NCBI GenBank assembly: GCA_934045905.1 | Contig: OW203764.1 | Location: 30,359,629 to 30,423,628 of the forward strand | Reading direction: 5' to 3' | From: Leuctra nigra | Lineage: Eukaryota > Arthropoda > Insecta > Plecoptera > Leuctridae | DNA: 64,000 nt | In this document: positions 36,501 through 48,500 of the stretch, piece by piece | How positions within the stretch are numbered: the stretch's first letter is position 1 | How the letters are laid out: each line of letters starts with the position of its first letter | Program-made: the position numbers and the translations under genes | Notes under the pieces: model-generated | The model's database searches: none | What the model saw: the letters and a program-made list of their open reading frames with translations, nothing else | Told to the model about the DNA's origin: nothing

Positions 36501-39500
36501 ACTTCGCGCAGATCGAGAAGGAATTACTTGCCATAACATTCGGTCTAGAAAGATTCAACCAGATGACCTATGGACATCACGTTCAGGTATTCACTGATCA
36601 TAAACCCCTAGAAACAATTTGCAGTAGAGAGATTTGTAAGTCAACGGGCAGAATCCAACGACTACTTCTGAAGTTGGTAAAGTACGACATTACCGTGTCT
36701 TATGTTCCTGGTAAATTTCTAAACTTACCCGACACACTCTCCCGAGCTTCTCTCCCTGACCCAGTTAATGATGATCCTGAATTGTTAGTTGTCGTTCATG
36801 AAGTTGAAAAATATCTTCCAGTGTCCGTCCAGCGTAAAGAAGAGTTTCGTAAGGAAACCGAACAAGATGACACTCTTCAAGCTGTCATTCGTTTACATCA
36901 ACAGGGTTGGCCTAGCCACCGACATCAGGTTCCCGACAAGGCTAGATATTATTGGTCCATGAAGGAGGACATTGACGTCTCAGAGGGATTGATATTTGTT
37001 CGTGACAGACTCATTGTTCCTGCTTCCCTTCGGAAAGAGATGCTGAAAATTATTCACGAGGGACATTGGGGAAGGGACAAAAGTAAGCTACGAGCCAGAG
37101 AACTTCTCTTCTGGCCAGGTATGTCAAATGACATAGACATGATGGTTTCAAAATGTTCAAAGTGTGAACTTCACAGGAAAAGTAATGTAAAAGAACCGAT
37201 GATTCCGCACCAGGTGCCTGAGCGCCCATGGCAGAAAATTGGTGTTGACATATTAGAGTATCATAACAAGTCGTACTTAGCAGTCATTGACTACTACAGT
37301 AAATGGATAGAAATGCCAGCACTTTCCTGTAAAACAGCATCTGAGGTAATTACCCAATTGAAATATATCTTTGCTAGGTATGGCATTCCTGAGATTGTCG
37401 TGTCAGACAATATGCCGTTTAACAGTTTTGAATTTAAGAAGTTTGCTGAACTATGGGATTTCCAGTTGGTGACCTCGAGTCCCCATTATTCGCAGTCGAA
37501 TGGACAAGCTGAGGCCGCAGTAGCAATTATCAAGTCCATTCTTAAAAAATCATCTGTAGATGATCACTCAATCGCTTTGATGGAATACAGATCCACTCCG
37601 TTACCTGGAATAAACTTGTCCCCATCGCAGATGCTCCTCAACTATAGGATTAGAACCAGACTTCCAGTTAGGAATAACTTGTTGACACCTAAGGTGGAAG
37701 ACGGTGTTAAAGAGAGGCTGGAGACTAAACAGTTTCTTCAGAAAGCGTATTATGACCGTACAGCGAAATCTAGACCTCCCTTTGAAGATAAAGATGATGT
37801 GCTGATTAAGAAAGGTAAAAGTTGGGATCGAGGACAAGTTGTATGCAAACATGAGCAGCCAAGATCATACATGGTTGTTGATTCAGGAGGTAGAGTGCTT
37901 CGCAGAAATTCTAAGTTTTTGCGTAAGTCGCAGAATAAACATGTAGTAAATGATAGCCCAGATGTCATTCCTGATGAGATTGAGAATACTGTTCCATGCA
38001 ATGTATCAGAAAAACCAGTTGCAGCTCAAGTTACTCGAGCAGGAAGGGTAATCAGGAAGCCAGTGAAATTTGATGATTATGATACTAATTAATATGATTG
38101 TTAATATTTAGTATTATTCATTGAACTTAAGCTTTGTGTATTGCAATGTTTTCATCTATTGTTTTACATTGTATTAATCATGATTATATTATTCAAGTGT
38201 CCTTTCATAAAAAAATAAGTGGGGGGATGTTAAAGATGTAATGTTGGCACCACTGACTTCTTATATCTATGTGTAGTACACGAGCTGTGTTGCATACGAC
38301 GCACCAGTTGTCAGCCATCATGCCGAAGCATGACGATTGTACTTGTCAAGAGTGTTGTCAATAAATACTATTTCTCAATAGTCTATGTTCATTTATTGTG
38401 ATAAGTACCAATCCAACAGATGAAATAAAATTTTAAATTGAATTTAAAAGTAGAACGATTTGTCAAAAAAAAATTGTTTTTTTCATGGATTCTATTCCCC
38501 TTATTTTGTGCTACAGAAAGCAAGTAAAATTATTTGTGCAGAACATTACATTTGAATATTAAATCCTTTTCAAAGATATTACGGATTCAAAACTATTGAA
38601 AGATTAGGTACACTCCCCTAAATAATAAACGGTACTTGGTACAAAACGTATTGGCTGCTGGGCCGGTTCCTTGACAATCAATCCTTGTTATTATCAATGA
38701 AATCAGAGCTCACCTAAAAGAGTTAGATAATGCGTTAGCACTGACTTCATGGGATGATGCCATCAAACCTTAATCAGTAAATTCATTTTTTTCGAGTACC
38801 GTTTATTATTTGGGGGAGTGTACATACATCAATTAACTATATTATCTATATTAATTTGTTTATCATACTACTACCTACAGCTTACCTCCATTAAGGTCGT
38901 TTGGAGCAGGAATGCCTGGAGGTTCTCGCAAGCAACGAGTCCAGTAGTTTAACTCCCGATCAATTTCCAGGCGTTTCCTTTCGAGGTCCCGTACCTGTGC
39001 TTCGTTTTGCGCACCTCTGCAACAATGATAATCATGTCAAGCATAAGATTGTCCATCATCCAACAACAAACATCTCCAATCCATGAAAATTATCAACGCT
39101 CTAGAGCCTTGCACATTCATCCCGTGATGCTAAGAGCAGACACAGTATGGTTTGTCTAGGGCATAAAATGATTCTTGTACTGAGCCATGTGTGATCACTT
39201 TGAGTAGGTATTAAATAGTTATAAACTGGGATTAGGAAAACGCTCTGAAGTATAACACGATAAGAGAGTCTTCGTCTTGCATGTGAGTGAATTGATATGC
39301 GTCTGCAAGTTTCTGCTCTAGAGACATTGGAAAGAGCTGAAATGAAATGCGTCAAAGGAGCAGAGCCAATGTATTTGCAATTTCTTTTCATAAAATTGAC
39401 AATGTATGTTTCAAATCCAACATCATATAACTTGAAATCATAGAAATCATAAAAAGTTGAAATCATAAGTTACAAAGAAAATACCTATGCCAAATGAGCT

Positions 39501-42500
39501 AAAAGCTTTTTTTTACTACTATACTTTAATTGCATATGATTCAGAAAATCAAGTAGAAAAATCACATTCGTATGTAAAAATAATAGGGTTGGGATTCGAT
39601 TTGATTTGCTAAATCGATGTCAAACTGAAGATTTCGACATCAAATCGAAATAATTTCGACATCGAAATAATTTTGACATCGTAATAATGGGCCACATCGA
39701 AATAATTACGGCGAAATGTGGCAACACTGCAATTGCGTCTGCCCAAGGCCATGTTCCAGCGCTAGAGATGTCCCTCTCACACCCCCCTCGCGGCAACAAA
39801 TGACGAGGAAATGATTGAAATAAATAACTTTTTCATTTCAAATAACGTACAAGCATTTATTTATGTAAAAGGGAACAATTAATGAAAAAATTTCGTTGCA
39901 AATCCAGTTGCAAATTCATGGTTTTATTAGACTTGTTGCCGGAATATATCCCGTGAAGCATAGGTAACATTGTCTGCATTCAACATCCTTTAGCAATGTT
40001 GCCCGTAATGTTCACTTCAAACTCGAAAACTTTCCACAATTCACTTCGTCTCCACGGCGGGATTATTTTTTTGCGTGGAAACATTCTTTCACGAGAGAAT
40101 AAAAACAACACGCGCTGAATGGCAAGAGACAACTGACCAACCCACCCTCAACTGCACACGCGGTATGCAGGAAGGGCGGAAGCAGGCCACTCAGCTGATC
40201 TTGAGAGGCGCGTTGCACTGTTGCCAGCTCTACAATACTGCGCGCTGATTCTCGGAATTTTTTAAACGATGTCAAACGATTATTTGATTAAACAATTCAA
40301 ATCGATGTCGAATCGAAACTCAAAATATCATTCGACATCGATGTCAAATCGAAAAATCGATGTCAAGTCCCAACCCTAAAAAATAATGGCCGAGGCTATT
40401 CGCACAAATCCGTGTATGCACAAACCGCACGCATTGGTGCGAATAGCTTTGGCCGCGCGGCCGATGCTATTTGCACTACTGCGTGCACGCACGGATTGGT
40501 GCACTGAGTGGTGTGGTGCACGTATTGGTGTGTGCACAAATTTGTGCGAATAGCATCGGCCGCGCGGCCAAGACTATTCGCACCAATCCGTGTATGCACG
40601 AATCCGTGCAATTTCAAATGACGTAAGGAGTTGAAATGACGTTCGAGATCTGGCACCGCTGTAAATGGCGTCACTTTTGACAGATGTGGATATTGATGTA
40701 AATTATAGCAGAGTGTGAGATCTAAAACATATAATTAAAAAGTACATGAACTAGGTAAACACGCAAATAGCATAATATTTAGAAACAACAAAGGAAAAAC
40801 ATTTCATTCTCAACACACAACCAAGATCTTTGCAGCTGATCTTCCAATGGCTCGCAAGATGCAATTCTGCTCTACGTCATTTGTGACGTTGCATGACCAA
40901 AAGTTATCTTTTGTGGCCTTGAAGATTTGTGCAAATAGCCTCGGCCGCGCGGGCTGGCTATCCGCACAAATCACACCAATTTGTGCACGGATTTGTGCGA
41001 ATAGCCCGCCCGCGCGGCCAAGGCTATTCGCACCAATGCGTGCACGGATTGGTGCGTGCACGCATTTGTGCGAATAGACACTTCGAAAAATAATAGGTAG
41101 GTACACTCCCCCAAATAATAAACGGTACTCGAAATAAAATGAATTGAATGATTAAGGTTTGATGGCATCATCCCATAAAGTCAGCTCTAACGCATTATCT
41201 ACCTAACTCTTTTAGGTGAGCTCTGATTTCATTGATAATAACAAGGATTGATTGTCAAGGAACCGGCCCAGCAGCCAATACGTTTTGTACCAAGTACCGT
41301 TTATTATTTGGGGGAGTGTGCCTATTTTTTATACATTTGAATACATACTTCACAAAAAAACAAATTATTAAATTTTGTTAAAAAAAGTTTACTATCATAC
41401 CTTAGTGTCCTACCAATAAACAATATGAGTAGAACATAAGGAAAAGAATGGAAGCTTACTGAATTTGCCGTGAAATCTCGGATTTACGTCCTCTGAAGAT
41501 AGCTAAATCCTGCGCCAGCTCCACGGTCACTCTCTCGACAACCTCGCTGTCGATGTCGTAGTCGTCGTCTGCCTCTCTCTGCCACGCCTCGTCCCCTCTC
41601 TGTCTCTCCGCCTGGTTCTCCAGCATCTCATCCTCGTCCTCCTCCTCATCCAGAGGGACAGCTGGGGCTGCATTGCCAATGGGAAATGCCTCATTGAAGG
41701 TGGCAGCGACTAAGCCGGCTCGCAGCCAATCCAGCAGCAGAGCATCGTCTGTGACACAACCACGAGAGATTTCAAGTACTGGTCTTAAGAGGGCTTGGTA
41801 GTGAGTTTGACCTTGAAGAGTTTTTTAATCGATTTTTATCAATATCTTTTTCCAGTGTAATTGTTAACAAAATAGGGCTATGGACGTGAATTCAGAACAG
41901 TTCAATGAAAATTATTCCATAGCTTGTAATTGTTTATTAGATATACTTTGTCCTACAGGTGTTTAGAACCCGAAAATTTAGTAATTTTCGGGTTCTAAAC
42001 ACCTGTTGGACACAATAAAACTAATAGCTTATTCCAAACTATGAAATTATTTTCATTGAACTGTTCTGAATTCACGTCCATAGCCCTATTTTGTTAACAA
42101 TTACACTGGAAAAAGATATTGATAAAAATCGATTAAAAAACTCGTCAAGGCCACGCTCACTACCAAGCCCTCTTAACACAATAGTATGAGTATAAAGAGT
42201 TTCTATTCTTCATTGTATTTGTAATTTAGATGGATTCACTAATAATATGAAAAACAAATTGTTCCAGATAATTGTATAGGTACCTTTTTTCAGGCTAAAT
42301 GCATTATAATAAGAAGATATCTTAATTTATGGATTTGTAATAGCTGTGTGAATTAAAATTAACATGGTTCATTATTTGCACATCACTTCTTTTGTGATAT
42401 GAAAAAAATGTAGAATATTTTCTTAGAAGGATTGCTGTTGAATTGTAAGAAAAATCAGAATAGAAAAATAGAAGTCCAACTCCCAACTTCTATAAGCAAA

Positions 42501-45500
42501 TTGAGACAATTTCTTATAACTCTATAAAGGTCTGTTCGTTTACCCCGCCAATCTACAACAAACTGCCAAAACCTACAACTTTCTACACATCATTCTGAGG
42601 ATGATGTGGAGCTTGTGGCAGTTTGCTGTAGGATTTGGCAGGGTAAACAAACAGACCTTAAAGATCTGTACCTATTTAATTTACCACGGGACAGACGTAT
42701 TTGATTGGCTTGAGACTTACTGAGGTTTCCATCGACATTGATGAATGTAGCCGACAGAGCCTCTACCGTCAATACTTCTGCAAAGCTGTGGAGAGAGACG
42801 ATCCCGACGCAATCGTTGATTTTCGTCATGTCGCTTGCGATCCCCTTGATACGTGCCATCAGTACTGACAAGCGTTCTTTGATTTCACGAGTCCGCCACA
42901 TGCGGTCGCGGTTGTGACTATAAAAGCAAAAAAAATTATTTTTAATATATTTACTTACATAGAAAAAAATCAATGTTTTCTTCAAAAATTATTCAAAAAT
43001 ACTAGGGGTGTGCGAATCCATAAAATTTCAGATTCGATTCGACAGACGAATCCTTCAATTTTCCTGCGAAATTCTCTCGAGTATATCCACTGAGCGACCT
43101 AGATTGTCATGCGCAAGCGCCATTAGGCGCTCTACCTGCTGCGCAGAGAGCACTGAACTGGTTTCTGAACGGGTGCGCTCAGTGTTATCGCCGCCATTGC
43201 AGCGTCATTTTTAGAAGTGTTGTTTTATTAGTTTCTTATGGTTTTCTTTGTATTATATCGATCTGACAAGATGGAAATAATGAGTGACCCGTGAGCCAAC
43301 ATCGGATCGAGTTGACAATGCTGCTATTGTGTAGAAATACATTGTTAAAGGGGACCTTAAAACACACGCAATAATTCTTCCCACCCTTAGGTTAAAAATA
43401 AACAATCTCGCTCTAATATTCTCGATCTCGAGGACAAAAAATCTCGCCAATCCAATCTCGCACAGCCCTAAAAAAAAATTGGATTCGGGTTCGGATTCGC
43501 GAACCCTTCAAGATTCAATCCGGGATTCGGATTCAAATGAAAAAACCTGGATTCGCACACCCCTAAAAAATACAATTGATTCTAGGTATGGCATCTACTT
43601 CAATTGAGCATTTTAAAACATAACTTAGTTTTCTCCACATGCCACGAGACACTACCACATTTATTGTCAGGGTTTTATCCATTTAATCTGGAGAACCTCT
43701 GATCAATGATTAATGATTAATGATCATCAATATCAAGTGAAGCCTTCTTTAGAATTCAACAAAAGATCGTCAATATAAATCGGATTGAAGGATAAGACAC
43801 ATACAAAGAAGTGTGGAGAGAATATATGGAAAATACAGTATAAGTTGACTGAAAGTTTGGAGATTACCTTCGACCGGACCGTTTCTCGCGTAGATTGTAC
43901 TTCTTCAGCTCCTCAGACCTCGATTGGCCGCCGAGACGGATCATGTTCTGCGTCGTGGGGATCAATCCCTCAAGGAACTGATCAAGGGCATGGTTTGTGA
44001 AACACACGACCAGAATCGGTGATTTCCAGGCGTGTTTTATGCCTGAAAGTTTCAACATAGGTATCTAGCAAGAAGCAATACCTATTGTATTTTACTCTAC
44101 TCTATCCATTCCAAGCATCCTTATCTTTTGCCACAAGCACCATTGAACACCAAAAAAATTAACAGCGAAATATAATACAATATTATATAATCAAACATAA
44201 TCAGTTATCTACTCTCATATAAAATATATTTGGCCTACACTCAAATGTGAGCTTTTCATATGACTATTTCGTATTCCAAAGCATGTCGAATCAACGTTTC
44301 TTGGGAACATCAAATCTAAGGTAACAGCCATTCAGATGACAGGGTGAAATTTGGTTATCCTGATGGGTGGCAAAGATTTCCCAATGCAAACACATGGCAT
44401 CATTTGGACTGACATTTGAATGGTACAAGGAAATAATGCATAAGTTTTTTTTTTGAAAAATTATAGTTTAAGGTGTAATCTTGCAGTTATTTTTATAAGT
44501 TTTTAGAATATACCTTCGGTTTTTAGAAAATATTAGTTGGAAGCAGGGTCGCAATATTTATTTATTGCCACAAAGTCCTGAAAAATGCAATTGAAATATC
44601 AATTTGTATGGAAGATAGATACAAATGTAAACATAAAACTTAGTTTATCTCAGTTTCATCTGAATGTGACTTATAGCATTCTTTCCCTTCATTATGTTAC
44701 AATAGGCAATTATTGATACCTACCCACTGGTTCTTCAACAACTATTCGTCTATTCGGCGCTGGTCGCGTTTGACCTCTCACTCTGGCGAGCAGACGTTCG
44801 ACATTCAGCAGGAGAGTGCGAGCGATCTTCAGACCGAGGTACGTCTTGCCGGTGCCGGGAGGACCCTGGATCACAACGAACTCTTGGGTGAGAGCCAGCT
44901 GGAACGCTCGGTACTGGGACGGGTCCAGTTTAAGTTGATTAGCACTCGGCCACTGACCCTCATCCAGAATCTGTACTCCGTAATCTGTCACAACACAATA
45001 TGTATAGATCAAGTTAACATTTCATTAGAGCGAGGAGGTGCAATAATAGAATTATTACTTATTTAGTTTTAGAAAATAATGTTCATCTACAAAAAAAAAT
45101 TAGTTTGTTAAAAAATCTGATTTTACATATTTGTCTTAGTAAGTTTTTCACACCTGAAGACCAATTTTTTAGCCTGACCTGACTTAATAAATGTTATCCT
45201 ATAGTTTGTATAAGAAGGTATAAGTAAATACAGCTGAATCATCTCTGCAATGGCGGAATTGCTTACGGCACAATGGATACAGAAAGAGTAACATTAAAAC
45301 AACTAAAGAGCTTAGATTATTTCACAAATTTGAACATTTCCATTGTTGGAGTTAACTGAAGAATTAGCTCACTGAAAATGAATGTAATATGTCATGTAAT
45401 GCACATGAAAATGGAAATGTGGGGGTATTTTGTCTCCGATTTGTCAAATCCCTAACACCCCTAAAAACTCTTGGAATGGGAATTTGAATTAATTCTCTTG

Positions 45501-48500
45501 GAATTATCCACTTCATAATCTTATGGGATGACCTTGGATTTACTGTGTGTATGCAATCAAGGACTATTCCAAGAAGATGGAAAATGAACTCTATAACCAG
45601 AGCCAGTTGTTTGTGGTGATAAAAAAAAGCCAAAATTCGTTTTCAACACTCTGAAAGTGGTGAATTAGTGGTGATAATTATGTTAATTTTTGCGATTGGT
45701 GGTGAAATGGAAAAAAAAAAATTGTAATAATAAGTGTGAAATATGACGCGCAAGCGACCTCTCACTAGCGAGACTCGTCGCGTGCGCATGCGCACCCTTG
45801 TTCAAGGTCATGTAGATGCGTCATTCCATCTCAGCAGCCAATCAGCTGGCACCCCCATACACTCTTTGGCTGGCACTGACAGCTGGTTTACGAAGAAAAC
45901 AGTGTGATTCTTTCTATTTAGTGGTACTTTAGACACAGATCGAGGAAATTTTCGTAAAATATATACTCGGAATCGGGAAATGTTGCAAAACACGTAGGTT
46001 TGGGACAAAATCGCGTGAAATCGCGAGAATTCATCAATATCGCGTCAAAACACAAATTTCGCGAAAATTCGCGAGAAAAAGATACATATATTTGGAATCA
46101 GGAGTGTATGAAACGTAAAGATATCACTGAAAATTCATGTTTCTAAACATTTCGCCTTTATCGTGAAAACCATAAACAACTGGCCCTGTCTATAACCATC
46201 CGTTTGGTCTTACCTTCAATATGGTAGATGAAGTCTCTGTTCTCAGCTACATATTGAGGAGGATGAGTTTCCGCCTGCACATGGACAATGTATTGACTCA
46301 TCGGGAAGTTTTCTGGACCCATGTGTTGCAGTGCTGCCAACACGTGCTGGTAAGGCGGGAAGAATACCTCCGACTCGACCATAACGTAGTCGACTTTGAA
46401 CTTGTGCTCTTCAGTTTCTGTATCGTGAGAAATTTCCACGACGATTCGACCTTTTTTTAGTTCGTCCACCTTGCGATCCAATACCTGCAAGCACAAATAA
46501 CATAAATTGATGATGCATATCCGAAACTTTTGCTCAGGGCCCTGATTCTATAACTCCATTGCGACCGCTTAGCAATTATTTCAATGTTAATCCTTATGGA
46601 AGAAATTGCTAAGCGGTCGCAATGGAGTTATAGAATCAGGGCCCAGGAGGATTGTAATCAATCCTCGAAAAATACACTTGCCAGCTCACCCATGGCAAGT
46701 GAAAAATGTCAAGTAGGTAACTTCTACCCAAGATAACTACACAAAACTAAAGAAAAAATAAGTGAATTCTTTAGCTAACGGTTATCAGAAAATAATATTT
46801 ACTCAATAGACCAAAACAGAAATTCCTGCGCATGCGTGAAGTTGACAATTTTACACCTTGACCCGTGTGACATCTCGAAAACACTGCCCTCTTAAAACGA
46901 AAATTAAACTGCATTAAGAAGGCTGTTATCTAATTTTTGATTGTTGCATTTTTGTTTTGTAAAATTTGTTTCGTTCTGCTTTAAATTTATTTTAACAAAG
47001 TACATTTTATATAATGTATTGATATCAAGAATACTACTATTTAATTACAGATAGGTGAACTTTGAATTCCGTTTATTTAAAAATGTGAATTGAAACTAAA
47101 TTGATATTTCTTGTCACCACCGGAACACACGGAATGGTACGTAGTTCCAAACCGGATATAGATGGCATTAGTCATTTCTGTTTTGGTCTATTGATTTTAA
47201 TTAGGTATACTAATGGGAGGGATGTTTAATTACTTGGGTCATAAACAAAACTAGCTGGTCCAAGGATTTTTAATTTTAGATGTAGTGAACATGTGTTCAA
47301 ACTGCTGAATAAATTTTAAAATAACTTCATCCTCCAAGTGACTTCGATTAAACACAAACGTACCTAACATAACACTATGACATGTCGTAATGTTGTAAAT
47401 GTAGTACATTACAACAAGCAGTAAAAAGAACACAGTCATGGTTTACTAACTATTTTTATTTACTTACAGTGGCAAAGATGATATTGCGAAAGTTGTCTTT
47501 CGTGAAACAAAGCAAGGAGCCAAACATCAGCCGCTTGGAATGTTCCCAGTTGATCTTGCCTTTCATTTCGAAGTGCACCACCAGACCTACTTTATCTCTG
47601 GTCATGAAAATGCTTTCAAACTGCACCTGTGGACAGGAAAAATAAGAGCATTAGTTGGATCGGCCAGAAGTAGTTTAGTCTAAAGAGGCAAGATATGAGG
47701 CAGTAATTTATATTGCTTCCAAAATTTACTGATGATGAGAAAATACAGTCATTTATACATTAAGAGTTGATGTGTTCATCTTAGTACGGGTCGTTCGCAC
47801 CCCGACAGTATGACCATAGAGTATGATAGTTGTATGACGAATATGAGACTAACTCGATTTGCAAAAATGTACCTTCCGATAGACTTTGACATTATTTATC
47901 TTCTTCTTGGTCTTGTCACCCATATCGGTGATGCCATCGCGAAGTGGACTAACGAAATCCTCCCGCATGAGCCTAAACTGTACGTCAAGGTAGTGGTTGA
48001 CGTCGTGGTAGGCGCCTTCCACAATGTTGGGCCGAATGAACGCGGACTGTCGAGTTATGACGTCCTCGGGCTGAGGGAAGATGCTGATCTCGCGATAGTC
48101 GTTGGGTGGCGGACGATCGTGGAGGTGACTGTGCTGAGATTCAGTCTTCTCTTGCTGTTTGATCCTCTTACGTTTCTCTACAGACAATTTCAGCTCTTCG
48201 AAGAGCCGAGCCACCTAGAAGCAAGGGTAGACTGATCATCATTTCTAGTTTAATCGCAAGAAATGCAATTTTTAAAAAAAATTTATGTAAATCAATTAAT
48301 TTTATTGATTTGCATCACAATAAAGCAAAACTCCATACTTATCATCCACTCTGAAAAAAAAATATTTGTCATAAAATACACCACTTACTAAGTTTAAAAT
48401 TGCAATTGGTTAAAAATAAATATACATTGGACTAATTGGTAGGTACCTAACCCATTACCGAGGATTACCGAGGATTTACAAAGAGGTTGGAACTACCAAA

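Larger units (their letters stand above)
33954..38418 (+). mobile_element. Ty3/gypsy LTR retrotransposon
   Basis: A gypsy element in the exon 11-12 intron, antisense to the host gene. It has a partial 5' LTR, a tRNA-type primer site, a single intact gag-pol frame, a G-rich polypurine tract and a complete 191-bp 3' LTR. The 62 shared LTR bases are identical. There is no env frame. The intact frame and identical LTR parts point to recent insertion. Confidence 0.93.

Noticed and set aside
47810..48235. 141-codon plus-strand ORF
   Set aside because: Antisense shadow of ZNFX1 exon 4, which carries the conserved RLMREDFVSPLR block on the minus strand.
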